Of a stretch of DNA of 64,000 bases, positions 35,269-45,750 are shown in pieces. Both the position numbers and the translations under genes were made by a program. How positions within the stretch are numbered: the first letter of the stretch is position 1; every line of letters begins with the position of its first letter. The stretch spans positions 104,580-168,579 of the forward strand of contig NZ_JAJBTT010000054.1 of the NCBI RefSeq assembly GCF_020860705.1, written 5' to 3'. This DNA comes from Akkermansia sp. (GTDB lineage: Bacteria > Verrucomicrobiota > Verrucomicrobiia > Verrucomicrobiales > Akkermansiaceae). Below the pieces are notes generated by a model, which did not search any database, had not been told where the DNA came from, and saw only the letters and a list, made by a program, of their open reading frames with translations.

Positions 35269-35866
35269 GGAAAAAATGTTGATGGAGTCTTTGGGTTTGC
35301 CGGCGGAGCAGGTCTGGCGGCCCTTCGTTCCAGAGGACGAAATCGGCTGCGGCCACTTTTTCCATGATAGGACGCTGAGCAGCCAAAATGGCTTCAATCA
35401 TATCCTCACGGAATCCGTTCCTGAGAGCCAGGCGGGTTTTCTGCGTTTCCCTGGAAACGGCCACCACGCATACGGCATCCTGGTGGTAGTGCACCGATGT
35501 TTCAAAAAACAATGGCACGTCAATGACAAACCCGTCTACCGCCGTATTCTGACGCGCCGCTTTCATTTGCGCAAGACATTCTTGGTGCAGCAGGGGATGA
35601 ATAATCCCTTCCAGCACCTTGCGGCTTTCCGGATTCCGGAAGACGAGCTCCCGCAGGAAATTCCTGTCCGCCCGGCCGGAGGCCTCTACGCTGGCGGGGC
35701 CGAAGGCGCTGGAGAGGCTTTCTTTCAGCCTGCCCCCGTCCAGCAGTTTGCCCGCCTCCGAATCACAGTCAAAAAGGTGCAGGCGCGGTCCTCCGGTTTC
35801 CATCAGCAGGCGGACGGCGGTGGATTTTCCGGTGGCAATTCCTCCGGTCACAATCAAGGTCTTCAT
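35261..35866 (-). CDS. coaE: Dephospho-CoA kinase
   Basis: A 201-residue cytoplasmic enzyme for the last step of CoA synthesis (3'-phosphorylation of dephospho-CoA). The P-loop GGIATGKST is at 8-16, HLFDCDSEAGKLL the substrate-binding segment, EGIIHPLLHQE and FVIDVPLFFETSVH the CoA-domain motifs. The overlap of its stop with the rho ATG (ATGACTGA) couples the two genes. The secretin gene upstream ends 94 bases away, behind a strong hairpin. Confidence 0.94.
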   Translation of the reverse strand: MKTLIVTGGIATGKSTAVRLLMETGGPRLHLFDCDSEAGKLLDGGRLKESLSSAFGPASVEASGRADRNFLRELVFRNPESRKVLEGIIHPLLHQECLAQMKAARQNTAVDGFVIDVPLFFETSVHYHQDAVCVVAVSRETQKTRLALRNGFREDMIEAILAAQRPIMEKVAAADFVLWNEGPPDLLRRQTQRLHQHFFHD

Positions 35867-35905
35867 CAGGGAGGGAAAACAGGGATATGTCTGGGACGCA
35901 AAGAA

Positions 35906-35934
35906 GCGGGTGAAAGGTTCACCCTTTCACCCGC
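35906..35934 (-). terminator. Hairpin after the pilus-like operon
   Basis: GCGGGTGAAAGG and CCTTTCACCCGC pair over 12 bases around TTCAC, 27 bases past the secretin stop on the minus strand. No clear T run follows, so it may be rho-assisted or an RNA-stability hairpin. Confidence 0.55.
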
Positions 35935-35960
35935 TCCAATATGGACGTTATGCACGCCGC

Positions 35961-38690
35961 CTACATGGGAGGCAGCAGGCCTTCGGAAGCAGGAAGTGCG
36001 CTTTCCGGTGCAGCCGCCGTGGGAAGGGCATTGCCGCGTACGGGTTGGCCCGTGGCGTCAATGATCTGACCCGTCACGAAGATCATCAGGTTCTTCTTGA
36101 TGTGGTTGTCAGAGTTGCTGCGGAAGAAGCGTCCGACGAGAGGCAGATCACCGAAGATCGGCACCTTGTCTTCCACCGTCTGCACGTTTTCCGTGATCAA
36201 ACCACCGATTGCCACGGTGTGGCCGTCGTAGATGAACAGGGACGTTTCAACGGAACGCTTGGAGAAGATGGGCTGCTCAATGCGGTTTTCCGTCAGAGTC
36301 AGGGACATCGGCTTGCCGTCGGAACCAACGCCGGTGGACTGGATCGGGCTGCCGTAGTTCACGAAGCCTTCAAATTCCACGATGCTGGGCTTGAAGTTGA
36401 GGTCAATGATGTACTTGTTGTCACCAATGGTGGGCACAACTTCCAGGGTCACGCCAACGGGCTTCATTTCAAACACGCCGGGAGTGGCGGGAGTGACGGG
36501 GAAGCTGGTGACCTGGGCCGGGTTTTCGGTGCCTACAAGATCATCCAGAACGTTGTTCCGGTTGTTGTAGTTGCCGCCCCAGCTGCTCACGTTGTTGGGA
36601 AGTTCCGGCGGTTCGTATTCGGTGGGGTACCAGAATTCGCGGATGATTTCAATCTTGGCGGTTTCACCGGACTTGGCTGTTACGCTGGGAGCGGTGAGAA
36701 CGTCGGAACCCTTCTTCTGGGACAGGCCGCGCATCAGCATCTGGAAGGCGCCTTCGTCATAGATGCCCGTCAGGGACATGATGCCAGGGGCCGGGTTCTT
36801 CTTGGTTGCTTCAGAACGATTGGTGCTGTTCAGCAGGTTGTCCACGGAGTTTTCGGAGATGGCATAGTCGCCCGTGCGGTTGCCGCCGGTGGCGAGACCG
36901 TTGATCAGGCCGTTGCCGTCCGTGTTGGTGTTCTTGTTGTTCACGGGCCAGCCGCTCACGCCGCCGGGAGACTGGGTGAAATCGTCGGGAATAAGGCCGG
37001 TGCCGTAGTTCGTGCCGCCGCCCAGGAAGGTGCTGCGGTCGTTGCTGACGGAGAACGGAGTGACGATCCAGTCAAAGCCGAGTTCTTCCGTGTTTTCCTG
37101 GGTCACTTCCACGAACTTGGTCATGATGCGCACCTGCTGGGATTCACCGCGGGTGTTTTCAATGAGCTGTTCGATCAGGTCCAGGTTGCCGGAGGTGTTG
37201 CGGACGACCAGGGAGGAGTTTCCGTTGACAAGGAATGCCGTGGCCCCTTCCGGGAAGCTGATGCCGCTCTTTTGAAGCAGGCTGCGGATGGAGGGCATGG
37301 GCTTGAGGCCGGAGGAGCTTTCACCGCCGCCGCCAAAGGGGTCGTCGCTGACGCCGCCGTCGCCGCCGTCACCAACAGTAGTGCGCAGGGCGGACTGGAA
37401 GCCCGGAGGTACGGAGAAGGTGCGCTGATAGAGGTCCACGTCATTGCCGCCGGCGGGAAGAATGGTGACTGCATAGTCTTCCACCTTCTGGCGAAGGCCC
37501 GCATTGCTGCAGATGAAGCGCAACACTTCCAGCATGGGAACGTTGGTCAGCTTCAGCTGGCCGATCTTGCGGGTGCGGATGCTTTCCTGGGGAGCGGCCG
37601 GAGCTACTTCCGTGACCTCTGTGGTGTCCTCGCCAAAGCCGCCGTTGTCATCGGCTGTCGGGGCTGTCGGAGTAACGGCTGCGGGCTGGGAATCGTTAAT
37701 GACGAAGTTGATGCCGCGTTCGCCGTTCGGGCCTACGGTGCGGTCCAGTTCAACGGACTTCTTGCGCAGGTAGTCGATGGCGTCTTCCACGGTGGTATCT
37801 TCAAAGGAGACGGAGGGAATGATGATGCTCTTGAGCTTCATCAGGTTGGCCGTGGCTCCGTTGACGTCGGTCATCGGGGGGTTGTCTCCGTTGTCGGGAC
37901 CGGTCGGAACTTCCATCGGAATGGGGCGTTCCCACATTTTGTCCACTTCCGCAAGCATGGTGCTGCGGTTTTCGTCATAGGCGGCCGCGTAATAGGCCAT
38001 TCTGCGGCGGTTGACCGTTTCCATGCCGCGGCGGGCCGCCACGTTGTACGGGTCAACGGTAAGAACCTTGTTGAATTCGGCGATGGCTTTGTCATAGTCG
38101 CCGAGGTCATAGTAACCATAGGCCATGTGGAGAAGGGTGTTCACCTTTTCCACGTTCTTGACGTGCTCGGGATTGTTCGCGGGGTTCGTGCGAATCGGAT
38201 CCTTCATGTATTCGAGCGTCTGCTTGGCAAGCTTGGCGCTCCGGGGATTGAGCTTGATGGCGTCCTGCAGAAGCTTGTCAGCTTCGTCATAGCGGCCCAC
38301 TTTGATGTATTCCTGTGCCACGGCGATGCTGGCGTCGCCAATGTGGTTGGCGATGGCTTCCTTGCGCTGGTCATTGATCGGCGCGGCAGGCAGCAGGTTG
38401 TAAGCGGCGTTGTATTTGTCCAAGGCTTCCTTGTACTTGCCTTCGCGGTACAGGTTGCGGCCTTCGGCAAGGAGCTGCATGGCTTCCTGGGTTTGCGCTT
38501 CGCGACGGGCCATGGCAATGCGCGCTGCATCGGATTGGTAGTAACTGCCCGGTCCGGCGTAGGACGGTCCCAAGGCACTGGAGGTTCCGACGGCGCCGCC
38601 ATCGCCAGCCTGCGCAAACGGGCAGGAGGCAGCAATGGCCATCAGCGCGATCAGAGAACGCTTCGGTTGATAAAGTGGTGCGTGGTCCAT
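35961..38690 (-). CDS. Secretin (type II/IV pilus-like) with N-terminal TPRs; Amuc_1098-like
   Basis: A 909-residue outer-membrane secretin. After the signal region ([16 protein letters not shown]), residues about 60-260 hold TPR-like repeats ([41 protein letters not shown]). Then secretin N domains ([20 protein letters not shown]), and the secretin core with [22 protein letters not shown] segment, [14 protein letters not shown] and [13 protein letters not shown] then [15 protein letters not shown]. It forms the outer-membrane ring of a pilus-like machine. It is the last gene of the cluster; it matches Amuc_1098 by order and type. Confidence 0.93.
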   Translation of the reverse strand: MDHAPLYQPKRSLIALMAIAASCPFAQAGDGGAVGTSSALGPSYAGPGSYYQSDAARIAMARREAQTQEAMQLLAEGRNLYREGKYKEALDKYNAAYNLLPAAPINDQRKEAIANHIGDASIAVAQEYIKVGRYDEADKLLQDAIKLNPRSAKLAKQTLEYMKDPIRTNPANNPEHVKNVEKVNTLLHMAYGYYDLGDYDKAIAEFNKVLTVDPYNVAARRGMETVNRRRMAYYAAAYDENRSTMLAEVDKMWERPIPMEVPTGPDNGDNPPMTDVNGATANLMKLKSIIIPSVSFEDTTVEDAIDYLRKKSVELDRTVGPNGERGINFVINDSQPAAVTPTAPTADDNGGFGEDTTEVTEVAPAAPQESIRTRKIGQLKLTNVPMLEVLRFICSNAGLRQKVEDYAVTILPAGGNDVDLYQRTFSVPPGFQSALRTTVGDGGDGGVSDDPFGGGGESSSGLKPMPSIRSLLQKSGISFPEGATAFLVNGNSSLVVRNTSGNLDLIEQLIENTRGESQQVRIMTKFVEVTQENTEELGFDWIVTPFSVSNDRSTFLGGGTNYGTGLIPDDFTQSPGGVSGWPVNNKNTNTDGNGLINGLATGGNRTGDYAISENSVDNLLNSTNRSEATKKNPAPGIMSLTGIYDEGAFQMLMRGLSQKKGSDVLTAPSVTAKSGETAKIEIIREFWYPTEYEPPELPNNVSSWGGNYNNRNNVLDDLVGTENPAQVTSFPVTPATPGVFEMKPVGVTLEVVPTIGDNKYIIDLNFKPSIVEFEGFVNYGSPIQSTGVGSDGKPMSLTLTENRIEQPIFSKRSVETSLFIYDGHTVAIGGLITENVQTVEDKVPIFGDLPLVGRFFRSNSDNHIKKNLMIFVTGQIIDATGQPVRGNALPTAAAPESALPASEGLLPPM

Positions 38691-38761
38691 AGTTAGGTTC
38701 TTCTTTTTACATGTTTTTCGGATTTGTGAAGCTTTTTTTTCAGAAAAGTTTAAATCCGGGT

Positions 38762-39775
38762 CTATTTTTTCTTGCTCAGTGTTGTTTGTTCTCCAGTGGT
38801 TTTGTTGGCAATGGTTACGGTCTGTGTAGCATTATCAACGGTTTTCAGCGTGTAGGTCTGTTTGGTGTCTCCCGGAATCTGGAAGTCTGCACCCTCTTCC
38901 ACTTCGAAGCTGGTGTCCCGCTCCGGTCCGGCGGCGATAGTAAGGTTTACTTTCTTATCAACGATGGGAATGAGGTATTTGGTGCCGCGCCTGATGGTGT
39001 AGGTTTGGCCGTTCTTGGTCGGTTTCAGGTCTTTGACGACGGCCTCCTCATCCGTTTCCACCATGTCCAGGCTGGGGTTCTTGAACTCCTTGCTGGCGAC
39101 GCTGACCAGCTCGAATCTGGGCTTGTCTTTCGTGTTTTTCCGGGTTCCGAACTGGCCGTTGGGCTGGACGATGTTTCTCCACAGTTCCTGCTTGGCGCGG
39201 TTCATTCCCTTGAAGGTGAAGTCATTGCCGTCCGCTTGCGTGAATGCCAGGTAGAAGCCGAATTGCTTGATCTCGTCGACAAAAAGCTTGTTGATGAGGG
39301 GCGGATGGCTGTTCGGATCATTGGGATGCGTTTTAGCCTCGTATTCCTCCTGCACCGTGAATCCGTCGTTGTCCGGATCGCGGGTGAGGACGTCCGAGTA
39401 AACGAACTCGTTTTCCAGGCCGTTGTCCAGGAACCATTTGTTCGGAATGTTGCCGTGGATGGGAGGGCCGGAGATGATGTCAAAGGGTTCCGTTGCCCCT
39501 TCCTTGATCCAGAGATTGGGCGCTACGAAACCTACGTATTGCTGCGTTTCCTGTGCAATGGGCTTGAGTTCGTGGGAGGCGGAAAGTTCCTGATTGATTT
39601 CCGCGGCTTTTTTAATGCCGGCAGGGGGTTCAATCGTCTTTTCTGAAACCTGCGTGGTGAACTTGTACTTGTCATTCAGTCCCAGAAGGGTCAGCGTACC
39701 GTAGGCGGCTACCCCCAGGCCCAGGACGATGCCGGAAGCCAGCAGGATTTTGTCGTAGTTTTGTTTTTCAGACAT
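38762..39775 (-). CDS. Amuc_1099-like membrane-anchored pilus-cluster protein
   Basis: A 337-residue protein with one N-terminal membrane helix ([22 protein letters not shown]) and a large periplasmic part. [20 protein letters not shown] is a calcium-binding-like DxDxDGxxxxEE segment. The C-terminus carries beta-rich repeats ([37 protein letters not shown]). It lies between the secretin and Amuc_1100-like genes (33-71 base gaps) and probably forms part of the alignment subcomplex. No wider family is recognised. Confidence 0.85.
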   Translation of the reverse strand: MSEKQNYDKILLASGIVLGLGVAAYGTLTLLGLNDKYKFTTQVSEKTIEPPAGIKKAAEINQELSASHELKPIAQETQQYVGFVAPNLWIKEGATEPFDIISGPPIHGNIPNKWFLDNGLENEFVYSDVLTRDPDNDGFTVQEEYEAKTHPNDPNSHPPLINKLFVDEIKQFGFYLAFTQADGNDFTFKGMNRAKQELWRNIVQPNGQFGTRKNTKDKPRFELVSVASKEFKNPSLDMVETDEEAVVKDLKPTKNGQTYTIRRGTKYLIPIVDKKVNLTIAAGPERDTSFEVEEGADFQIPGDTKQTYTLKTVDNATQTVTIANKTTGEQTTLSKKK

Positions 39776-39808
39776 GTTGAAAGTATTTGCTGCGGTTGGT
39801 TGCCGTAA

Positions 39809-40765
39809 TTAGTCTTCAGACGTTTCCTGTGCCTTGGGCTGGTTGAAGTGGACCAGGTTCAGGGAGACCTGGACAAAGATTTGTTCCTTGCCCATGTAAG
39901 GCTTGATGACTTGCTGGATGACCGGAGCTGCGGGTTGGGCCGCTTCATCCGCCGGCCTCAGGTCCGCCGCTCCCGTGGCAGGCTGGGCGGCGGCAGGCTT
40001 GGCCGCTGCCGGGCTGGCGATGGGGGTGGGCATCATCCGTTCATTGCGGATTCTGATGGAATTGACCGTGAACAGGTACTCCTGGGAGTCCGTAATGGCG
40101 TTCATGGCCTTCAGCACGCTCTCCCGGTCGCCCTGGAAGGCGACTTCCAACGGCATGGGCGTCCATGGCGCCTGGTTGGGCTCGTCCGCTTCCTCTTCCG
40201 GGTTGCGGGCCGGGTTTTCAATAGGAAGCTGGGGACGGTACACCTTGATGAATTTGGTCAGTCCGCAATCCGTCAGCTTGTTGACGAGGGCGTTGACGGC
40301 TTTCAGTTCAAAGCCCAGTGTGGGCGCCGCCTGTACGGAGGGCGCCTGGGTGCTGTAAACCTGGAAGCCGAGCCAGGAGGAAGTGTCCGTAATCAGGATG
40401 TTCTTTTTCTTGCAGGAAGCGATCAGGGTATCCCGGAATGTTTTCAGCTCATTCTGGAACGCGGTAGGCGTGGTGGGAACCAGTGCGGAGGAGGCCAGGA
40501 AAGGCTTGTACGCCGTTTCCAGGTTGGTAACCGCCTTGGCATAGCGGTTCAGTTCCTTTTCCAGCTCTTCGTTCGATGCACGGCTTGGCGTGATTTCCGC
40601 AGCGTTGGCGGATTTAATCTCCTTGGAAGCGACGCTGATTTTCTTGTCCAGCTCACTGCGTTTGGAATTGACGATGTACCCAGTCACGGATAACCCCAGG
40701 AATAAGAGAAGCCCCACGCCTGCTACCATGGCGGCGGGCTTGTTGTCTGTAATCCAATTGCTCAT
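39809..40765 (-). CDS. Amuc_1100-like pilus-associated protein
   Basis: A 318-residue protein I recognise as the Amuc_1100 homologue, known for TLR2-linked effects on the host gut barrier. It has one N-terminal helix (AMVAGVGLLLFLGLSVTGYI), a coiled-coil segment (SKRSELDKKISVASKEIKS, EELEKELNRYAKAV), then a mixed domain and an Ala/Pro-rich tail. The topology resembles PilO. Several residues differ from the type strain as I remember it (for example VASKEIKS where I recall IAAKEIKS). It is third in the operon order from 43400. Confidence 0.97.
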   Translation of the reverse strand: MSNWITDNKPAAMVAGVGLLLFLGLSVTGYIVNSKRSELDKKISVASKEIKSANAAEITPSRASNEELEKELNRYAKAVTNLETAYKPFLASSALVPTTPTAFQNELKTFRDTLIASCKKKNILITDTSSWLGFQVYSTQAPSVQAAPTLGFELKAVNALVNKLTDCGLTKFIKVYRPQLPIENPARNPEEEADEPNQAPWTPMPLEVAFQGDRESVLKAMNAITDSQEYLFTVNSIRIRNERMMPTPIASPAAAKPAAAQPATGAADLRPADEAAQPAAPVIQQVIKPYMGKEQIFVQVSLNLVHFNQPKAQETSED

Positions 40766-40794
40766 AAAATGTGTCTTGTTCGGGTTGGGTAATC

Positions 40795-42633
40795 TTATTT
40801 GTTAAAATGCACGGGGATGGGAGTTTTTAACGGAAGCACCAGCTTGAAGGGAACAAAGGGCCCGGCTGCTGCATCTATCTTGGCGTCCTTGGCACCCAGT
40901 TCCATGATCTGGCGCGCTTCCAGCTTGGCGTCCCCATGTTTGAAAGTGAACAAGGAGTCCTTGTTTCCGTCTATTTTCGCCTGAAGTTCCTGGATGATTC
41001 TCTGTCCGCCCAGGGAGCGCCGGACAAAGCCCGTCAGACGCACGGCATTGACGCTGTAAACGGATTGATCATCGTCACTGGAGGCGTTTGCGGAGGATTC
41101 CGTCCTGATGTCATCCACCAGGGACGTGTTTTTATCCGATGTAAAGGAATCCTTGATGACGGAATAGCCCGTGATTTGGGTGGTATCCTCCGGATTGAAG
41201 TGCGCCAGCGGTTCAAAGTCCGTGAACCAGTAGGGATAGTCCTTGTGTTCCGACTGTTCCAGCAGGTGCTTGATGATGTCCGCATAACCGTAGCGCTGGA
41301 GTGTCAGCTGCTGGTAGGAGGCCAGGGTGGCGTCCAGCTTTTTCAGTTCCTGTTCCTTCTGACGCAGGGCGGATTGTTCCGACTTGATGGACGTGACGGT
41401 GGGATTGACGCCCGCGAGGGTTTCCTCCGCCTTTTTCACGCCCATGTATCCCGTCGCGGCATAGGCTGCGGCGCCGATAACGGCGATGGCGACTCCGGCG
41501 ATAATGGCGGGCATCTTCTTCTGGTTGGCCCGCTTTTTGGCAATTGCCGTGGGTTCCAGGTCAATGTTGAGGGAAGCCCTGCCAACGGCGTTGACGGCGG
41601 TGCCGATCAGGCCGCCCAGGATGAAGGCTTCACGGGAGATGGTATTGACGTCCACTCCGGAACCCACTCCCACGTTGTGCATGGGGTTGAAGAAGGAAAT
41701 CGGAATGCCCAGCTTGTCTTCAAGGAATTCCTTGGTGTAGGGCAGGGACGCGCCCCCTCCGCACAGGTATGCCTTGACGGGCGCGCTTCCGTTCATCTGG
41801 GCGCGGTAATGGTTGGTGGTGCGCTGGATTTCGGAAGCCAGCCGGGTCATGGCCGTGCGGATGACGGTAGCCAGGTTGGCCGTGGCGGGGTCCAGCCCTT
41901 CCGTTTGCCCGTTGCTCATGGAAACGAGTCCGCTGGTGGTCTTCAGGCGTTCGGCTTCCATGAAGGGAACGTTGAATTCACGGGCGATGGCGGAGGTGAC
42001 AAAAATGCCGCCCGCGGAAATGCTGCGGGTGAAAAAGCGTCCCTGCTCGCTGTAGATCAGGTCCGTGGATTTGGCGCCGATGTCAATGAGCATCACAGGC
42101 TCCTTTTCATCCGGGTAGCTGTCCACATAAGCGTTGTACAGGGAGGTCAGCGCACAGTCCACCTTGCCGGTGGAAAGGCCGTGGGAAGTGATTTCATCAT
42201 TAAGGGTGTCCAGGTCTTCCGCCTTGATGGCTACCAGGATCGCTTCACGTTCCAGTCCTTTGGCCGGGAGCAGGTGGTAGTCCCACACCACTTCATCCAG
42301 GGGGAAGGGGACATGCTGCTGGGCTTCAAAGCGGATGAGCTGTTCCACATCGGTGTCGTCCAGGGCCGGAAGCTTGACGAAGCGGATGAAAACGGATTGT
42401 CCGGAAACGGAATAGTTGACAACGCTGCCTTTGACATTGAGTTCCTGGACGAGGTCGGCGATAGCTTCCCCTATTTTCGTCAGGCGCAGGCCTTCCGCTG
42501 ACGGGTCCAGCACTACGAGGCGCGTAGCATAGCGGTCCAGAATGAGAGCGTCTTTGGAGGTCTTGGAAAAGACGCCCATTGATACTCTCTGGGAACCTAC
42601 GTTTAATGCGACGATTTGTCGTGAATTAGCCAT
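40795..42633 (-). CDS. PilM-PilN-like fusion protein; Amuc_1101-like
   Basis: A 612-residue protein. Residues 1 to about 365 are an actin-like (FtsA/PilM) domain: IVALNVGSQRVSMGVF, LPALDDTDVEQLIRFEAQQH, VMLIDIGAKSTDLIYSEQG, and VKAYLCGGGASLPYTKEFL. After a basic linker (KKRANQKKMP) comes one membrane helix (AIIAGVAIAVIGAAAYAATGYM), a coiled coil (IKSEQSALRQKEQELKKLD), and a periplasmic domain resembling PilN. So cytoplasmic PilM and periplasmic PilN functions appear joined in one chain. It sits upstream of the Amuc_1100-like gene (29-base gap). Confidence 0.9.
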   Translation of the reverse strand: MANSRQIVALNVGSQRVSMGVFSKTSKDALILDRYATRLVVLDPSAEGLRLTKIGEAIADLVQELNVKGSVVNYSVSGQSVFIRFVKLPALDDTDVEQLIRFEAQQHVPFPLDEVVWDYHLLPAKGLEREAILVAIKAEDLDTLNDEITSHGLSTGKVDCALTSLYNAYVDSYPDEKEPVMLIDIGAKSTDLIYSEQGRFFTRSISAGGIFVTSAIAREFNVPFMEAERLKTTSGLVSMSNGQTEGLDPATANLATVIRTAMTRLASEIQRTTNHYRAQMNGSAPVKAYLCGGGASLPYTKEFLEDKLGIPISFFNPMHNVGVGSGVDVNTISREAFILGGLIGTAVNAVGRASLNIDLEPTAIAKKRANQKKMPAIIAGVAIAVIGAAAYAATGYMGVKKAEETLAGVNPTVTSIKSEQSALRQKEQELKKLDATLASYQQLTLQRYGYADIIKHLLEQSEHKDYPYWFTDFEPLAHFNPEDTTQITGYSVIKDSFTSDKNTSLVDDIRTESSANASSDDDQSVYSVNAVRLTGFVRRSLGGQRIIQELQAKIDGNKDSLFTFKHGDAKLEARQIMELGAKDAKIDAAAGPFVPFKLVLPLKTPIPVHFNK

Positions 42634-42680
42634 GGGTGATTTCTGTTAAATAAAAGTGAGGTGAAAATGCTGATGGGACG

Positions 42681-43400
42681 TTATTCGCCGTCTGCCGCCG
42701 GGGTTTCCGCAGGAGTTCCGAACGGGGCGGGCGCCGGGCTGGGTGCTGTCTGTTGGCTATTGGGTCTCATGATTTCCGGATAGCGGTCATACCAGTACAC
42801 GGAGAAGGGGGTTTCATCCTTGTTCAACAGGGGATAGTAGGAAGTTTCCACGATGCTGGGGGACTGAATGGCCCACCATTTTTCCATCTTGCCGCGTTCG
42901 GAGGAATAAGTGGCGACTACTTTGCCGCCGTATTCCACTACCACGCCCTGATACTTTACCCACTTGCCCCTGCCGCCTTCGGACCCGGTGATGCGTTTGA
43001 CGGAGGAGGGGGAAAGATAGACAGAGGCGTACGTGGCTTCCCCTACCGGAACGTTGACGTATTTAACTTCCTTGTACAGTTTCAGGTACTGGCGGGCGCG
43101 GTCCGGGTTGACGACGGCAATATAGAATTTGAACGTCAGGGAATCAATGTAGCCGGATTTGGGCATGGGGGCGGCCTCCACCTTGAAGGGAATTTCAAAA
43201 TCCGCCCACCTCTTCGGCTTCGGCAGCGGCCTGGGATCGTCCTGGGTCATGACGTTGGGAGACTGGCGCATGTACAGGGAAAGCTTTTCCAGCGTGACCT
43301 TCACCTGCATTCTGGGATTGCTGGTGGTTTGCGCCGATGCCACAGGAATGAAAAGCACCGCAGCCAGCATGGCCGTGATAGTGTTAAGGATGGATTTCAT
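42681..43400 (-). CDS. Amuc_1102-like secreted protein, first gene of the pilus-like operon
   Basis: A 239-residue protein with a signal peptide (TAMLAAVLFIPVASAQ) and a beta-rich, Pro-tailed body (QVKVTLEKLSLYMRQSPN, WADFEIPFKVEAAP, IDSLTFKFYIAVVNPDRA). It is probably exported to the periplasm or surface. It is first of five co-directional genes with 29-71 base spacing, so the promoter should lie upstream of 43400. Function is unknown apart from the cluster. Confidence 0.85.
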   Translation of the reverse strand: MKSILNTITAMLAAVLFIPVASAQTTSNPRMQVKVTLEKLSLYMRQSPNVMTQDDPRPLPKPKRWADFEIPFKVEAAPMPKSGYIDSLTFKFYIAVVNPDRARQYLKLYKEVKYVNVPVGEATYASVYLSPSSVKRITGSEGGRGKWVKYQGVVVEYGGKVVATYSSERGKMEKWWAIQSPSIVETSYYPLLNKDETPFSVYWYDRYPEIMRPNSQQTAPSPAPAPFGTPAETPAADGE

Positions 43401-43594
43401 AGCACAATTCGATTCCCTGATTAGTTACACCAAAAACCGAACTGTGGCTAGCAAAAATCTCTTGTTTCTTTCCATGGAACGGGTGCGGTACATGATGCGG
43501 CGCAATCCGGAGGTTCTACCCGTGCAGTCAAGAAAAAATCATGCGGCATGGCTGCGGGCTTGACCTGGAAGGGGTGTTTTCACATGCTCGGCCC

Positions 43595-44674
43595 ATGGCG
43601 ATTGATTCGGATCTGCTGAAAAAGTTTTCAGAGGCCCATGGCATTTCAGGCCATGAGGATGAAATACGGAGCCTTGTGGTACAAGAACTTGAAGGCTGCG
43701 GGGAGTTTTCCTCCGACGGTTCCGGATGTTTGTTTTGCACCAACGGCGATTCTGGTCCCCGCGTGATGCTGGCCGCCCACATGGACGAGATCGGGTTCCT
43801 GGTGCAGAACATCACGGGAAGCGGTTTTCTGCAATTGGTGGGCATAGGCGGTTGGTGGCCGCATACGCTGTTAAGTCAGCGTGTTCTGGTGAAAACGCGT
43901 TCAGGCCGCAGCATCCAGGGCGTCATCGGTTCCAAGCCGCCCCATTTTCTGCCGGAGGGCCAGCGCAACAGCGTCATGGGCATGGAGGCCCTCTTTGTGG
44001 ACGTGGGAGCTGAAAGCGCAGAACAGGTGCGGAATGAATTCGGCATTCATCTGGGGGATCCGGTAGTGCCTGACGTGAAATTCTCACCTTTGGAAAATCC
44101 CTTCCGGGTCATGGGCAAGGCCTTTGACAACCGCGCCGGCCTTTCCGTGATGATTGAAGCATTCAAGGCATTGTGCCGGGAAGGGCACCCCAATACCCTG
44201 ATTGCCGCCGGCACGGTGCAGGAAGAGGTAGGCACGCGGGGCGCCAGGACGGCCGGAGTCGCCATGCGTCCGGATTGCGTGATTGTGCTGGAAGGTCCGC
44301 CCGCGGACGATACCCCTGGTTTTACGGTGGCGGATTCCCAGGGAGTTCTGGGCGGCGGCGTGCAGGTCAGGTTGTTTGATCCCACGGCCATCACTAATCC
44401 GCGACTGGCCGCCCTGGCGGAGAAAATAGCTGTGGATCAGGGCATACCCTTTCAGCTGACGGTGCGCCGTTCGGGCGGGACGGATGCCGCCGCCCTTCAT
44501 CTTTCCGGCAAGGGCGTTCCCTGCATTGTCCTTGGAGTCCCGACCCGGTACATCCATGCCCATAACGGCGTGCTGGACTTGCGGGATTACCGCGCGGCAG
44601 TGGAATTAACGGTGGCGTTGGCGCGTTCCCTGGACCAGGAAACCGTGAACGCCCTTACCCATTACCTTCCCTGA
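43595..44674 (+). CDS. M42-family metallo-aminopeptidase/endoglucanase-like
   Basis: A 359-residue peptidase. The ATG at 43595 places MAIDSDLLKKFSEAHGISGHE at the N-terminus as usual. Zinc and catalytic motifs: AAHMDEIGFLV (H and D), FDNRAGLSVMIEA (bridging Asp), VQEEVGTRGA (catalytic Glu pair), and PTRYIHAHNGVLDLRDY (last His). SGGTDAAALHLSG is the family's substrate loop. It acts in the cytoplasm on peptides. lgt follows after 11 bases. Confidence 0.94.
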   Translation: MAIDSDLLKKFSEAHGISGHEDEIRSLVVQELEGCGEFSSDGSGCLFCTNGDSGPRVMLAAHMDEIGFLVQNITGSGFLQLVGIGGWWPHTLLSQRVLVKTRSGRSIQGVIGSKPPHFLPEGQRNSVMGMEALFVDVGAESAEQVRNEFGIHLGDPVVPDVKFSPLENPFRVMGKAFDNRAGLSVMIEAFKALCREGHPNTLIAAGTVQEEVGTRGARTAGVAMRPDCVIVLEGPPADDTPGFTVADSQGVLGGGVQVRLFDPTAITNPRLAALAEKIAVDQGIPFQLTVRRSGGTDAAALHLSGKGVPCIVLGVPTRYIHAHNGVLDLRDYRAAVELTVALARSLDQETVNALTHYLP

Positions 44675-44685
44675 AAGGAACGCTC

Positions 44686-45750
44686 ATGAATCCGACCACT
44701 TACGTACACGATCTGGATCCCGTCATCTTGCAGATTACGGATTCCATTGCCCTGCGCTGGTATGGCGTGGCTTACCTGATGGGCTTCATCGGAGGATATT
44801 TCCTGCTTTCCTGGCTGTCCCGCCGGAAGCTGTACCCCATTCCGCAGGACAAGCTGGCGGATTTCGTCACCTATGTGGCGATCTTTGGCGTCCTGCTCGG
44901 CGGACGGCTGGGATACGTGCTCTTTTACCAGATACCCAATCATGGCTTGTCCCGCTTCCTGGAAGACCCCCTCATGGCTCTGCGGGTGTGGGAGGGGGGG
45001 ATGGCCAGCCACGGAGGGATGATCGGCGTGGGCCTGTACACGTTTTATTATGCGTGGAAGCACCGCGTCAAGTGGGTGGCCCTGCTGGACGGGCTCGCCA
45101 TTGTGGCTCCCGTTGGGCTGTTTTTTGGCCGCATGGCTAATTTTATCAATGGAGAACTGTATGGGCGCATTGTATCGCCCGGCTCTTCTCAGGGAATGAT
45201 TTTTCCGGCAGAACTTCTTCAGGACAATACGTTATTCGCCAAGGTGGCCACACGCATTTATGAAACGCCCGGACTGGTGGATGAACTGTTTTCCTCCGGG
45301 AAAACCTTTCGGGACAACATGTCCATGACTCCCGACTGGGTGGTCGACCGGGTGAGGGATACGCCCGCCGTCAAGGAAATCGTGGGGCAGATGATGCAGG
45401 ATCATGCGCGCTACCCCTCCCAGCTGTATGAGGCATTTGCGGAAGGAATAGTTCTGTTTGCCGTTCTGTGGTTCATTCGGGTGAAATTCCCGCGTGCGTG
45501 GAACGGGGTGTTCTGCGGGATTTTTGCCATCCTTTATGCTGCCGGCAGAATCATTTGCGAGGAATACCGGGAACCGGATTCCCCCTTCTCCATGGGGCTG
45601 ACCCGCGGGCAATTCCTTTCCGTCTTCCTCGTGCTGGTGGGCGTCGCCTTCTTTGCGTATGCCTTTAAAACCAGGCAGACGGTCCAGCAATGCGCCTTTT
45701 ATGAGCCTGGGAAAAAGAACAGGGAAGAGTCTGCCGGGAAAGCCCTTTAA
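44686..45750 (+). CDS. lgt: Prolipoprotein diacylglyceryl transferase
   Basis: A 354-residue multi-pass inner-membrane enzyme that adds diacylglycerol from phosphatidylglycerol to the lipobox Cys. Motifs: LRWYGVAYLMGFIGGYF, GGRLGYVLFYQIP, WEGGMASHGGMIGVG and the signature GRMANFINGELYGR. An AAAGGAA-like Shine-Dalgarno precedes the ATG, unusual in this window. It is longer than E. coli Lgt because of a loop after the signature (about residues 170-240). Lipoprotein genes in this window (45747, 57092) would be its substrates. Confidence 0.95.
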   Translation: MNPTTYVHDLDPVILQITDSIALRWYGVAYLMGFIGGYFLLSWLSRRKLYPIPQDKLADFVTYVAIFGVLLGGRLGYVLFYQIPNHGLSRFLEDPLMALRVWEGGMASHGGMIGVGLYTFYYAWKHRVKWVALLDGLAIVAPVGLFFGRMANFINGELYGRIVSPGSSQGMIFPAELLQDNTLFAKVATRIYETPGLVDELFSSGKTFRDNMSMTPDWVVDRVRDTPAVKEIVGQMMQDHARYPSQLYEAFAEGIVLFAVLWFIRVKFPRAWNGVFCGIFAILYAAGRIICEEYREPDSPFSMGLTRGQFLSVFLVLVGVAFFAYAFKTRQTVQQCAFYEPGKKNREESAGKAL

